From: Acidobacteriota bacterium
GTDB taxonomy: Bacteria > Pseudomonadota > Alphaproteobacteria > Caulobacterales > Hyphomonadaceae
Reading direction: 5' to 3'
Assembly (NCBI GenBank): GCA_016712445.1
Contig: JADJRB010000002.1
Span: forward strand, 372,001 to 436,000
Length of the DNA stretch: 64,000 bases
The position numbers and the translations under genes are program-made. Positions 19,244 to 27,923 of this stretch are shown piece after piece (position 1 is the stretch's first letter; each line of letters starts with the position of its first letter). The notes below the pieces were generated by a model. That model saw nothing but the letters and a program-made list of their open reading frames with translations. It had not been told where the DNA came from and searched no databases.

Positions 19244-19588
19244 TCAGCCCTTGCCCTGGAAGATGAACCAGGCGCCGAGCGCGATCAGCCCGAACCCGAT
19301 GGCGTGGTTCCAGCCGAGCGGCTCCTTGAGCACCCAGACCGAAAATCCGGCAAACACGATCAGGGTAATTACCTCCTGGATCGTCTTCAGCTGCGCGGCC
19401 GAATAGACGCTGTGCCCCCAGCGGTTGGCCGGCACGGCGAAGAAATACTCGAACAGCGCAATCCCCCAGCTGGCAAAGATCACCAGCAGCAGGGGCGCCG
19501 CCTTGAACTTCAAGTGGCCATACCAGGCCGCCGTCATGAACAGGTTCGAGATGGACAACAGGACAATCGGCAGGATATGCGGCGGCAT
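19244..19588 (-). CDS. DUF486 family small membrane protein
   Basis: The 114-residue protein has four predicted membrane helices. It matches DUF486 in the segments MTAAWYGHLKFK, FEYFFAVPANR and LKTIQEVITL. The family resembles a half-size drug/metabolite transporter, but no substrate is known. It is on the minus strand between the two entericidin-like genes. The start was chosen at the ATG just before PPHILPIVLL; longer frames have no support. Confidence 0.88.
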   Translation of the reverse strand: MPPHILPIVLLSISNLFMTAAWYGHLKFKAAPLLLVIFASWGIALFEYFFAVPANRWGHSVYSAAQLKTIQEVITLIVFAGFSVWVLKEPLGWNHAIGFGLIALGAWFIFQGKG

Positions 19589-19693
19589 GGCGGCTCCGGA
19601 ACGAGGGGGCGTCAGGTCTGGAAGGGGCAAGCAAAGACGCCCTGTTTCCGCGACACTATTTGTGCAGAACGCAGAGCGAAAGGTGATCCGAAC

Positions 19694-19933
19694 ATGAACC
19701 GCAAGATGATTTTTCTGCCTGTCTTCATCGGGCTCGCCAGCCTTGCGGGTTGCAACACGATTGCCGGCATCGGCCAGGACCTGCAGGCCGGCGGGCGCGC
19801 GCTCGCTGCGGCGTCGGACGAAGTGGCTGACGCGGTCACGCGGCCGCACACCTCGACCACGGCCTCCGCCGAGACGTGCGACCGGGGCGGCGACGAACTG
19901 AAGGGCCGCAGCAGTCAGCCGGATTGCCGCTGA
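19694..19933 (+). CDS. Entericidin-like small lipoprotein (copy 2, extended)
   Basis: The 79-residue protein has lipobox LAGC (Cys20) followed by NTIAGIGQDLQAGGRALA, as in the entericidin family. Unlike copy 1 it carries a C-terminal extension of about 30 residues with two cysteines (ETCDRGG and QPDCR) that could form a disulfide in the periplasm. The signal peptide also differs, so the two genes are diverged paralogues rather than a recent duplication. Confidence 0.8.
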   Translation: MNRKMIFLPVFIGLASLAGCNTIAGIGQDLQAGGRALAAASDEVADAVTRPHTSTTASAETCDRGGDELKGRSSQPDCR

Positions 19934-20054
19934 GCGACTTATGCAACAAAAAATGATGTCTCGGCGCAGAAAATAGCGCGCGACATCAATGCATTAAAAG
20001 AAAGTTCGCCAAAACTTACGCCACCCCTCCGCGCACGGAGTTATACTGCGTGGC

Positions 20055-20459
20055 ATGTACTCCATCGCCCGCCTCCGCAGCCACCCACACTTCGCGCCCT
20101 TCTTCGCGCACGTGCATCCCTTGTGCTGGCTGATCCTCTGGTGGGAGCTCAATCGCCTGCTCCGCTGGTTCAACGCCTACGGAATCGGGAACGCGCTCTA
20201 CTCGGTCAACGAATGGGGCTTCGTTTCCATCCACTATGCCGTCCCCCAGCCAGACCCGAACGCCTATAAGCCCGCCCAGAGAACCTTCCGTCCCCTGACG
20301 GACCCCTCGTGGGGGTCTGCTGTTCCGGCATGTTTGGATATTGAGGCGCTCGCTGCCGCCATCCTCCCCCGCTGGGCGGGGGCTTGCCGGGACCAGCAAT
20401 CGCACTGCGATCGCCCCGGCAAGAATTCAGGCGGTCTCATCCTTCTCGACACGTCCTAG
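20055..20459 (+). CDS. Possible small Trp-rich protein, uncertain
   Basis: A frame of 134 codons. The first 75 residues look protein-like (PLCWLILWWELNRLLRWFNA, then GIGNALYSVNEWGFVSIHYAV), with a hydrophobic Trp-rich helix. The last 50 residues are encoded by inverted repeats and look non-coding. No good ribosome site precedes the ATG. Either a short real gene has had its end replaced by repeat sequence, or the frame is chance. No family recognised. Confidence 0.4.
   Translation: MYSIARLRSHPHFAPFFAHVHPLCWLILWWELNRLLRWFNAYGIGNALYSVNEWGFVSIHYAVPQPDPNAYKPAQRTFRPLTDPSWGSAVPACLDIEALAAAILPRWAGACRDQQSHCDRPGKNSGGLILLDTS
20366..20423. repeat. Nested inverted repeats
   Basis: CCCCCGC (20366-20372) pairs with GCGGGGG (20376-20382). 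Next to it, CTTGCCGGG (20383-20391) pairs with CCCGGCAAG (20415-20423), enclosing ATCGCA (20399-20404) with TGCGAT (20406-20411). Three stems in 58 bases suggest a repeat element or structured RNA, perhaps the 3' end of a transcript. Confidence 0.6.
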
Positions 20460-20479
20460 CTCAGGCCCACCTCAAGAAG

Positions 20480-20672
20480 CTCATCCTGAGCGAAGTCGAA
20501 GGATAGAGCGGGCTAAGCGCCCACTCCAAACCCATCCCCCACCCGTGTCATCCCGGCGAACGCCGGGACCCAGAAAAGGACCCGCGCACCCTCTCCGCAG
20601 ATGCCTGCGTAGGCAGGCATCCAGCCGCAACCCTCAACGCAAAACACCTGGACCCTGCCTGCGCAGGGGTCC
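20480..20672. repeat. Cluster of short palindromic intergenic repeats
   Basis: Four units are visible: CTCATCCTGAGCGAAGTCGA onward (20480-20504), TCATCCCGGCGAACGCCGGG onward (20548-20572), GATGCCTGCGTAGGCAGGCA onward (20600-20623), and GGACCCTGCCTGCGCAGGGG onward (20650-20672). The first two are familiar dispersed sequences of alphaproteobacterial genomes, recognised from memory. The last two are near-perfect palindromes. They are probably non-coding mobile repeats. Confidence 0.7.
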
Positions 20673-20805
20673 GCGGAAAGGGCACACCCAGCAATCCCAA
20701 ACCGGCCAGCCCCCGCTGCGCCCGGCCTTTCGTGCTGGCGCAAAGGTTTTTCAGGGCCGGTCTTGCAGCCGGGCGGGAGTTGGGGCAAACCCCGCTCTGG
20801 CCTGA

Positions 20806-20881
20806 AGGGGTATAGCTCAGTTGGTAGAGTGGCGGTCTCCAAAACCGCAGGTCGTGGGTTCGAGTCCCTCTGCCCCTGCCA
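20806..20881 (+). tRNA. tRNA-Trp (anticodon CCA)
   Basis: A full cloverleaf of 76 bases is visible: 7-bp acceptor stem (AGGGGTA with TGCCCCT), D-arm TAGCTCAGTTGGTAGA, anticodon stem GCGGT/ACCGC with loop CTCCAAA (anticodon CCA at 20839-20841), T-arm GTGGGTTCGAGTCCC, discriminator G and an encoded CCA at 20879-20881. It is not next to secE/nusG, the common partner of tRNA-Trp in many bacteria. Confidence 0.98.
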
Positions 20882-20996
20882 GGCCCACAGACGCATTTGG
20901 CGCCTGTTTTCCCCCGATCCCCAGCGTCCCGGACGCTTTGGCGATTGAGCCAGCGCGTCGCCGCGCTAAGGTCGCTCAAACAGGAAGGGCAGGCGC

Positions 20997-22613
20997 GTGA
21001 CCGGCAAGAATGACACTCCAGCGCAGCCTTGGTGGCGGGGCGCCGTCGTCTACCAGATCTACCCGCGCTCCTATCTCGACACCAACGGCGACGGGATCGG
21101 CGACCTGCCGGGCATCACCCGCAAGTTGGACTACATTGCCGGGCTAGGCGTCGACGCAATCTGGATTTCGCCCTTCTTCCGCTCCCCGATGCGCGATTTC
21201 GGTTATGACGTGTCAGACTATTGCGACGTCGATCCGATCTTCGGCACGCTTGCGGACTTCGATTTGCTGCTGGCCGAAGCCCACCGGCTGGGCCTGAAGG
21301 TCATCGTCGACCAGGTCTATGCCCACACCTCCGATGACCATGACTGGTTCGCCCGGAGCCGCGCCTCGCGCGACAATCCGTATGCGGACTGGTACGTGTG
21401 GCGGGACGCGAAGCCTGACGGCACCCCGCCGAACAACTGGCAGTCGGTCTTCGGGGGCGCAGCCTGGACCTGGGATGCGCGCCGCCAGCAATATTACATG
21501 CACAATTTCCTCTCGAGCCAGCCGCAGCTCAACGTGCACAATCCGGCCGTGCAGGACGCGCTCGTCGCGGTGGCAAAGTTCTGGCTCGACAAGGGCGTCG
21601 ACGGTTTCCGGCTCGATGCCATCAACTTCGCGATGTTCGATCCGGACTTCCGGGACAACCCGCCCTGGCCGGCGGAGCGGCGCACGATCACCCGGCCGTT
21701 CGACCTGCAGCACCATGTCCATAACCAGTCGCACCCGGACATTCCGGTCTTCATGGAGCGCATCCGGTCGCTCGCCGATACCTATGGCGCCATCTTCACC
21801 GTCGCAGAAGTGCCCGGGCCTGATCCGCTGCCGGAAATGCGCGCGTTCACGGTCGGCGACAAGCGCCTGAGCTCGGCCTACAGCTTCGATTTCCTGTATG
21901 CCCAGTCCCTCTCGCCGCGCCGGGTCAAGGCCTCGCAATCGAACTGGGCCGGCCCGTTCAGCGAAGGCTGGGCCTCGTGGGCTTTCTCGAACCACGACGC
22001 GCCGCGCTGCATCAGTCGTTGGTGTCCGCCGGGCGGAGACCTCTCAGCCTTCGCAAAGCTGACCAACGCGCTGCTGCTCTGCCTGCGCGGGAACCCGATC
22101 CTTTACCAGGGCGAGGAACTCGGCCTACCGCAAGCCGAGGTGGCGTTCGAGGATCTTCAGGATCCGGAAGCCATCGCCAACTGGCCGCGCACGCTCGGCC
22201 GCGACGGTGCCCGCACCCCGATGCCCTGGTCGAAGGACAATACCTTCGCCGGCTTTTCCGAGCACAAGCCGTGGTTGCCTGTCGGCGCGGGTCATGCCGA
22301 ACGCGCCGCCGCGGTGCAGGAGGCCGATGCCGGGTCGGTCCTGAATTTCACCCGGGCAGCGCTGGCCCTTCGCCGCGGATCGGCGGCTTTGCAGCTGGGC
22401 GAGATCAGCTTTCCCGACGTGCCGGCGCCGCTGCTCGCCATCCGGCGTGAACGGGCGGGCGAGACTGTGCTTTGCCTGTTCAACCTCGGGTCCGACGCGG
22501 CGACCGTACCTGCAGACTTGCTGAGCGGGTTCACCGGCAATCTCGCCTCCGGTACCGGGCTCAGCGCACCGGCGGGATTGCCGGGATTCGGGGTGTGGAT
22601 CGGAACTTCCTGA
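20997..22613 (+). CDS. Alpha-glucosidase, glycoside hydrolase family 13
   Basis: The 538-residue protein is an oligo-glucosidase-type GH13 enzyme that hydrolyses alpha-glucosidic bonds in maltose-like or isomaltose-like sugars. WWRGAVVYQIYPRSYLDTNG is the classical N-terminus. Catalytic residues are Asp207 (GFRLDAINF), Glu271 (VAEV) and Asp334 (SNHDAPR). There is no signal peptide, so it acts in the cytoplasm. The start is GTG with an AGGAAGG ribosome site. It converges with the LacI-type regulator gene (8-bp gap). The glucose it releases would enter the zwf-pgl-edd-glk pathway next door. Confidence 0.93.
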   Translation: MTGKNDTPAQPWWRGAVVYQIYPRSYLDTNGDGIGDLPGITRKLDYIAGLGVDAIWISPFFRSPMRDFGYDVSDYCDVDPIFGTLADFDLLLAEAHRLGLKVIVDQVYAHTSDDHDWFARSRASRDNPYADWYVWRDAKPDGTPPNNWQSVFGGAAWTWDARRQQYYMHNFLSSQPQLNVHNPAVQDALVAVAKFWLDKGVDGFRLDAINFAMFDPDFRDNPPWPAERRTITRPFDLQHHVHNQSHPDIPVFMERIRSLADTYGAIFTVAEVPGPDPLPEMRAFTVGDKRLSSAYSFDFLYAQSLSPRRVKASQSNWAGPFSEGWASWAFSNHDAPRCISRWCPPGGDLSAFAKLTNALLLCLRGNPILYQGEELGLPQAEVAFEDLQDPEAIANWPRTLGRDGARTPMPWSKDNTFAGFSEHKPWLPVGAGHAERAAAVQEADAGSVLNFTRAALALRRGSAALQLGEISFPDVPAPLLAIRRERAGETVLCLFNLGSDAATVPADLLSGFTGNLASGTGLSAPAGLPGFGVWIGTS

Positions 22614-22621
22614 CGGCGCCC

Positions 22622-23635
22622 TCAGGCGAGGCCGCAGGACTCACGCACGATCAGGTCGGTTGGCAGACGCTCGGACCGGGGCGTGCCGAACTCGCCCGCT
22701 GACAGCAGCTTCGAGATCATCAGCCGTCCGGCATGTTCCATGTTCTGGGCGACCGTGGTCAGCGCCGGAGAGGCATAGGCGGCGAGCTGGATGTCGTCAT
22801 AGCCGACCACGGCAACGTCACCCGGCACCGACCGTCCCGCCTTCGCGAGGCTGCGGATCGCGCCGAGCGCGATGAGGTCACCGGCGGAAAAGATGCCGTC
22901 GAACGCTGTGCCCCGGGCAAGCAGGCCATCGACGGCTGCTTCGGCGTAGCTGATCTCGAAACGGGCCGGCACGAGCAGGGCAGGGTCGATCTCGAGCCCG
23001 GCGCGGCGATGGGCGTCGGCATACCCGTCGAACCGTTGCTGCACTTCGAAGGGAGCGGTGTCGCCAAGGAACACGATCCGCTTGCGGCCAAGGTTGATCA
23101 GGTGAGAGGTCGCGCGCGCCCCGCCACGCACATTGTCGGAGCCGACCGAGCAATACTTCTGGCCGGGCAGTTCGGCGCCCCAGACCACGAAGCGGTGGTC
23201 GGTCGAGGCGAGTTCGTTCAGGCGGTCGTGCAGCAGCGTCTGCCCGAGGAAGATCACGCCATCGGCGCGGTTGGCCGTCATCAGCCCGGCGAGGTCGTCC
23301 TGGCTTTCGAGGTCGAGGTGCGAGATCAGCAGGTCGCAATTGCTGGCCCGCGCGGCTTCGGCGATGCCGGCAATCAGCTCCTGGAAGAACGGTGCCGACA
23401 TGCGTGTCTGGCGACCCTGCAGCGCCGGAATGACGACCGCGATTGTGGCTTCGGCGCCCGACAGGAGGGCCGGCATGGACGGGCGGAAATGGTAATTCTG
23501 CTCACGGGCGATCTTCCAGACCCGCCGCTTGGTCTCGTCATTGACGGCGGGGCTGTTGTTCAGGGCGCGGGAAACGGTGGCGATGGAGACCCCCGCGATC
23601 GAGGCGAGGTCTTCGAGCCGGGTGCGGCTGGACAT
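22622..23635 (-). CDS. LacI family transcriptional regulator
   Basis: The 337-residue protein has an N-terminal LacI helix-turn-helix (residues about 5-25, LEDLASIAGVSIATVSRALN) and a periplasmic-binding-protein-like sensor domain. It is divergent from zwf with about 270 bp between them. That gap contains the palindrome ACAACGTTGT, a typical LacI-family operator core. It probably represses the zwf-pgl-edd-glk operon, and perhaps itself, in response to a sugar or pathway intermediate. This is inferred from position. Confidence 0.93.
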   Translation of the reverse strand: MSSRTRLEDLASIAGVSIATVSRALNNSPAVNDETKRRVWKIAREQNYHFRPSMPALLSGAEATIAVVIPALQGRQTRMSAPFFQELIAGIAEAARASNCDLLISHLDLESQDDLAGLMTANRADGVIFLGQTLLHDRLNELASTDHRFVVWGAELPGQKYCSVGSDNVRGGARATSHLINLGRKRIVFLGDTAPFEVQQRFDGYADAHRRAGLEIDPALLVPARFEISYAEAAVDGLLARGTAFDGIFSAGDLIALGAIRSLAKAGRSVPGDVAVVGYDDIQLAAYASPALTTVAQNMEHAGRLMISKLLSAGEFGTPRSERLPTDLIVRESCGLA

Positions 23636-23661
23636 TTCCGGTGAATTCCCCCATGCTCAAT

Positions 23662-23696
23662 ACAACGTTGTCATTCGGCCTGACGGGCAACGTCGT
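23662..23696. promoter_or_regulatory. Probable LacI-type operators between the regulator and zwf
   Basis: A perfect 10-bp palindrome ACAACGTTGT (23662-23671) with the central CG of LacI-family operators is followed by an imperfect copy GCAACGTCGT (23687-23696), centres 25 bp apart. Both lie just upstream of the regulator's start codon, so autoregulation is likely. The distance to zwf is over 200 bp. Confidence 0.55.
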
Positions 23697-23908
23697 GTTC
23701 GACTATAGCTGATGCAACAATTTGCAAAATACCCTTGAGCAGTTGAGCGCCTGGGGATTCTAGTGAAAAAAAGTGTTTTAATTCATGGATTTGGACTTGT
23801 TCCCTCGACCCGCCGCGCGAAATAACCTGCAACCTTGTGTTGCTAACCACAGGATTTCCTCGCGCGGCCGGCCGGCATGCGTCCAGATTTCGAAACGGAG
23901 AGCCTGAA

Positions 23909-25378
23909 GTGGCCAAGTTTGTTCCCGTCGAACCGTTCGACATCGTCATTTTCGGCGGCACCGGCGACCTGTCGCGCCGCAAGCTCCTGCCGGCGCTCTA
24001 CCACCGCTGGGTCGATGGCCAGATTCCGCCGAACAGCACGATCATCGGCACCGCAAGGTCGGAGCTGGACTGGGAGGGGTATCGCAAGCTCGCACGCGAG
24101 GCCTGCGAGGCCGCGTCTGGCAAGAGCTGGGACCCTGCGGCGTGGGCGAAGTTCGAGAAGCTGGTGCGCTACGTGACCATCGATGCGACCGACCCGAAGG
24201 CCGACTGGCCCGAGCTCAAGAAGCAGCTGACGATGAAGCCCGACCGGCCGCGGGTGTTTTACCTCGCGACCGCGCCGCAGCTGTATGTCGATATCTGCCG
24301 GGCAATCGGGAAAGCGGGGCTTGCGAGTGAACCGGCGCGTGTGGTCCTCGAGAAGCCGATCGGCACCGACCTCGAATCGGCGCGGGCGATCAATGACGGC
24401 GTGGGCGAGGTATTCTCGGAGCGCCAGGTTTTCCGCATCGATCACTATCTCGGCAAGGAAACGGTTCAGAACCTGATGGTGTTGCGGTTCGCCAACATCC
24501 TGTTCGAGCCGCTCTGGTCGCACAACTATATTGACCACGTGCAGATCACGGTTGCCGAGAACCTCGGGCTGGAGGGGCGGGCGGACTATTACGACCGGTC
24601 CGGCGCGCTGCGCGACATGGTTCAGAACCACATGCTGCAGCTTCTTTGCCTGACGGCGATGGAAGCGCCGAATGATCTCGATGACGACGATATCCGCACC
24701 GAGAAGATCAAGGTGCTGAAAGCGCTGGCGACCATTTCCAATGCCGATGTGCGCAAGCAGACCGTACGCGGACAATATGCGGCGGGGCTGCACGCGGGCC
24801 AACCTGTGAAGGGATACCTCGAGGAGCTATCGGCCAGGTCCGACAGCCGCACCGAGACCTTCGTGGCGATCAAGGCGGAAGTGAACAACTGGCGCTGGGC
24901 CGGCGTGCCGTTCTACCTGCGCACCGGCAAGCGGATGTCGGCGCGCCACTCCGACATCGTGATCCAGTTCAAGAAGGTGCCGCACAACATATTCGGGCAA
25001 GGCGGCGACAGCGTGAACCGGTTGGTGATCCGGCTGCAGCCGGATGAAGCCGTGCGCCTGTTCGTGCAGATCAAGGAGCCAGGGCCGGGCGGTCTGCGCG
25101 TCAAGTCTCTGCCGCTGAACCTGTCCTATGCGGAGAGTTTCATGCTGCGCTATCCGGATGCCTACGAACGGCTGCTGATGGACATCGTGCGGGGCAACCT
25201 TTCGCTGTTCATGCGCCGTGAGGAGGTCGAAGCGGCGTGGCGCTGGGTCGACGGGCTGATCGACGCCTGGGACGCGAGTGGATATGAGCCGGAGGCCTAT
25301 CCTGCCGGCACCGACGGTCCGCTTGCGGCAGCCATGATGCTCGACCGCGATGGCCGCAGCTGGTGGAAGGAGGCTTAG
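23909..25378 (+). CDS. zwf: Glucose-6-phosphate 1-dehydrogenase
   Basis: The 489-residue enzyme oxidises glucose 6-phosphate to 6-phosphogluconolactone with NAD(P)+. The nucleotide motif IFGGTGDLSRRK is at residues 14-25 and the substrate motif RIDHYLGK at 176-183. I chose the GTG at 23909 with GGAG upstream, which gives the usual family length; a longer frame from 23837 adds an unlikely 24 residues. It is the first gene of a tight operon with pgl, edd and glk. Confidence 0.96.
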   Translation: MAKFVPVEPFDIVIFGGTGDLSRRKLLPALYHRWVDGQIPPNSTIIGTARSELDWEGYRKLAREACEAASGKSWDPAAWAKFEKLVRYVTIDATDPKADWPELKKQLTMKPDRPRVFYLATAPQLYVDICRAIGKAGLASEPARVVLEKPIGTDLESARAINDGVGEVFSERQVFRIDHYLGKETVQNLMVLRFANILFEPLWSHNYIDHVQITVAENLGLEGRADYYDRSGALRDMVQNHMLQLLCLTAMEAPNDLDDDDIRTEKIKVLKALATISNADVRKQTVRGQYAAGLHAGQPVKGYLEELSARSDSRTETFVAIKAEVNNWRWAGVPFYLRTGKRMSARHSDIVIQFKKVPHNIFGQGGDSVNRLVIRLQPDEAVRLFVQIKEPGPGGLRVKSLPLNLSYAESFMLRYPDAYERLLMDIVRGNLSLFMRREEVEAAWRWVDGLIDAWDASGYEPEAYPAGTDGPLAAAMMLDRDGRSWWKEA

Positions 25379-25383
25379 GCGCA

Positions 25384-26082
25384 ATGGCGCTGGAGCTCTC
25401 CGAATTCGCGGGAAGGGAAGACGCCTCCGTTGCCGCCGCCGCAGTGTGCGCCGGCGCGCTGGCAGACGCCATTGCAGCGCGCGGAACGGCGAGCCTGATG
25501 GTGTCCGGCGGGTCGACGCCGACCCGTATGTTCGAGTTGCTCTCGGATGCCCGGATCGACTGGGCGCGCGTGACGGCCGGCCTCGTTGACGAGCGCTGGG
25601 TGGCGCCGGATGATCCGGACTCGAATGAACGGCTTGTTCGCCGCCACCTCTTGCAGAGGCGCGCGGCCGCGGCGGGGTTCCTGCCGATGTGGGCGCCAGC
25701 CGCCACGCCGGAAGAAGCGCTCGAAGGCCGCGATGCCGCCTACCGCGCCCATTGCCGGCCGCTGACGGTCGCGGTGCTGGGCATGGGCCTCGACGGGCAT
25801 ACGGCCAGCTGGTTTCCGGGCCTGCCCGGACTGGCAGAGCTTGTGGCGCCGGATCAGGACCGATGCGTGGCGGCAGTGCGGGCGGCGGGCGCGATCATAC
25901 CCCAGCGGATGACGCTGACGGGCGGCGCGCTGATGACAGCTGCGCGCGCCGTGCTGCTTGTATTTGGCGCCGAAAAGCGCAGCATGTTGCTGCGGTCGGC
26001 GAGCCTGGACCCGATGACGTGTCCGGTGCGGTTTGCGATCGATGGGCTGGGTGACCGGCTGTCAATTTTCTGGGCCCCCTGA
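25384..26082 (+). CDS. pgl: 6-phosphogluconolactonase
   Basis: The 232-residue enzyme hydrolyses 6-phosphogluconolactone to 6-phosphogluconate, the second step after zwf. It is the DevB/SOL-type lactonase related to glucosamine-6-phosphate isomerase, with LMVSGGSTPTRMFELL, GLVDERWVAPDDPDSNERL and VLGMGLDGHTASWFPG. The ATG has AAGGAGG about 10 bases upstream, within the end of zwf. The stop is immediately followed by the edd start codon. Confidence 0.95.
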   Translation: MALELSEFAGREDASVAAAAVCAGALADAIAARGTASLMVSGGSTPTRMFELLSDARIDWARVTAGLVDERWVAPDDPDSNERLVRRHLLQRRAAAAGFLPMWAPAATPEEALEGRDAAYRAHCRPLTVAVLGMGLDGHTASWFPGLPGLAELVAPDQDRCVAAVRAAGAIIPQRMTLTGGALMTAARAVLLVFGAEKRSMLLRSASLDPMTCPVRFAIDGLGDRLSIFWAP

Positions 26083-27918
26083 ATGACTGAAAAACTCAAT
26101 CCTGTGATCGAAGCGGTAACCGCGCGGATAATCGAGCGCTCGCGCGACTCAAGGGCGGCCTATCTCGACATGATCCGGTCGCGGCGGCCGACCGCATTCG
26201 CGCGCGCGCGGCTGACCGAAGGCAACCTTGCCCACGCGTCGGCCGGCTGCGCCGTGATCGAGAAGGCGCAGGTGCTGGGTGGCGGGTGGCCGGTGATCGG
26301 CATCATCACGGCCTATAATGACATGCTTTCGGCGCACGCGCCGTTCGAGGACTATCCGAAGATCATCCGTGAAGCGGCGCGCGAGGTGCATGCCGTGGCG
26401 CAGGTCGCTGGCGGCGTGCCGGCGATGTGCGACGGCGTCACCCAAGGCCAGGAGGGGATGGAACTTTCCCTGTTCTCGCGCGACGTGATCGCGATGGCCT
26501 CGGCCATCGGGCTCTCGCATGACGCGTTCGACGCCGCGCTGCATCTCGGCGTGTGTGACAAGATCGTTCCGGGGTTGATGATCGCGGCCTTGCGGTTCGG
26601 CTGGCTGCCGTCGGTGTTCGTGCCGGCGGGGCCGATGACGTCTGGCCTGCCCAATCCGGAGAAGGTCCGTGTGCGGCAGTTGTTCGCCGAAGGGAAGGTT
26701 GGCCGCGAGGCACTGCTGAAGGCGGAAGCCGACAGCTATCACGGGCAGGGGACCTGCACGTTCTATGGCACGGCCAATTCCAACCAGATGCTGATGGAAG
26801 TGATGGGCATGCACCTGCCGGGTGCGGCCTTTGCCAATCCGGGTACGGCGATACGTACGGCCCTTACGCGCGCTGCGGCGCAGCGGGCGGCAGCGATCAC
26901 GGCGCAGGGGCAGAACTACCTGCCGGCCGGCGAACTGATTGATGAGCGCTCGATCGTCAACGGCATCGTGGGTCTGATGGCGACCGGCGGCTCAACCAAC
27001 CATGCTCTGCACATTCCCGCGATCGCGGCGGCGGCTGGCATTGTCGTGACGCCGCAGGATTTTGCGGAGATCTCGCATGTGACGCCGCTACTGGCGCGGA
27101 TTTATCCGAACGGGCCGGCGGACGTGAACCACTTTCATGCGGCGGGCGGCATGAGCTTCCTGATCGCGCAACTGCTGGCGGGCGGATTGCTGCACGGCGA
27201 TGCGCGCGGCGTTGCCGGGCCGATCACAGACTACGCGCAAGAGCCCGTTCTGTCGGAGGCGGCGTTGACGTGGCGCCCTGCGCCGGGAGCGAGCGCGGAT
27301 ACCGATGTGCTTCGTCCGCTGGATAATCCGTTCTCGGAGGATGGCGGGCTCAGGCTGGTCGAGGGACTGCTGGGCGAGGGCGTGGCCAAGGTGTCCGCCG
27401 TGAAGCCGGCCCACCGCGTGGTCGAAGCGCCGGCCATCGTGTTCGAGTCGCAGGAGGCGCTGAAGACGGCGTTCGAGGCCGGGCAACTGGACAGGGACTT
27501 CATTGCAGTCGTCCGGTTCCAGGGCGCTGCGGCGAACGGCATGCCGGAACTCCACGGACTGACGCCCGTGCTGGGCGTGTTGCAGGACCGGGGGCGGAAG
27601 GTCGCGCTGGTGACGGACGGGCGGATGTCTGGGGCGAGCGGCAAGATACCGTCGGCGATCCATATCAGCCCGGAAGCGGCGCATGGCGGCCCGATTGCGA
27701 AGGTACGCGATGGCGACGTGATCCGGCTCGATACCGAGGCCGGGCGGCTGGACGTCAAGGTGGATGCGGCAGAGTTCATGGCGCGGCCGGCAGCGCCGTT
27801 CCGTCCGAACCGGGCGCCGGCAGGGCTGGGGCGCGAGATGTTTGACCTGTTCCGGATGAACGTCAGCAGCGCGGCGGCCGGGGCGAGCCCGTTCAATTTC
27901 CTCGGCCTGCGGGGCTGA
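26083..27918 (+). CDS. edd: Phosphogluconate dehydratase
   Basis: The 611-residue iron-sulfur dehydratase turns 6-phosphogluconate into KDPG, the committed step of the Entner-Doudoroff pathway. It belongs to the IlvD/Edd family: PVIGIITAYNDMLSAH near the start, MCDGVTQGQEGMELS and LHLGVCDKIVPG with cluster-ligand cysteines, and VALVTDGRMSGASGKIPSAI near the C-terminus. The ATG abuts the pgl stop codon, so translation is coupled. The next enzyme, KDPG aldolase (eda), is not in this window. Confidence 0.97.
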   Translation: MTEKLNPVIEAVTARIIERSRDSRAAYLDMIRSRRPTAFARARLTEGNLAHASAGCAVIEKAQVLGGGWPVIGIITAYNDMLSAHAPFEDYPKIIREAAREVHAVAQVAGGVPAMCDGVTQGQEGMELSLFSRDVIAMASAIGLSHDAFDAALHLGVCDKIVPGLMIAALRFGWLPSVFVPAGPMTSGLPNPEKVRVRQLFAEGKVGREALLKAEADSYHGQGTCTFYGTANSNQMLMEVMGMHLPGAAFANPGTAIRTALTRAAAQRAAAITAQGQNYLPAGELIDERSIVNGIVGLMATGGSTNHALHIPAIAAAAGIVVTPQDFAEISHVTPLLARIYPNGPADVNHFHAAGGMSFLIAQLLAGGLLHGDARGVAGPITDYAQEPVLSEAALTWRPAPGASADTDVLRPLDNPFSEDGGLRLVEGLLGEGVAKVSAVKPAHRVVEAPAIVFESQEALKTAFEAGQLDRDFIAVVRFQGAAANGMPELHGLTPVLGVLQDRGRKVALVTDGRMSGASGKIPSAIHISPEAAHGGPIAKVRDGDVIRLDTEAGRLDVKVDAAEFMARPAAPFRPNRAPAGLGREMFDLFRMNVSSAAAGASPFNFLGLRG

Positions 27919-27923
27919 GCGTC

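Larger units (their letters stand above)
19934..20805. other. Gene-poor region between an entericidin-like gene and tRNA-Trp
   Basis: About 870 bp hold one doubtful reading frame (20055-20459), a nested set of inverted repeats (20366-20423) and at least four short palindromic repeats of dispersed-element type (20480-20672). The first 100 bases are AT-rich, and GTTATACTGCG at about 20039-20049 gives a possible -10 box just before the doubtful frame. No insertion sequence, integrase or attachment site was seen next to the tRNA. Confidence 0.6.

Noticed and set aside
19960..20010. CtrA or GcrA binding site in the AT-rich stretch
   Set aside because: No full TTAA-N7-TTAA pattern was present; single TTAA words are not enough evidence.
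20806..20996. Integration site or genomic island at tRNA-Trp
   Set aside because: No integrase, no repeated tRNA 3' end and no change of gene character were seen on either side.
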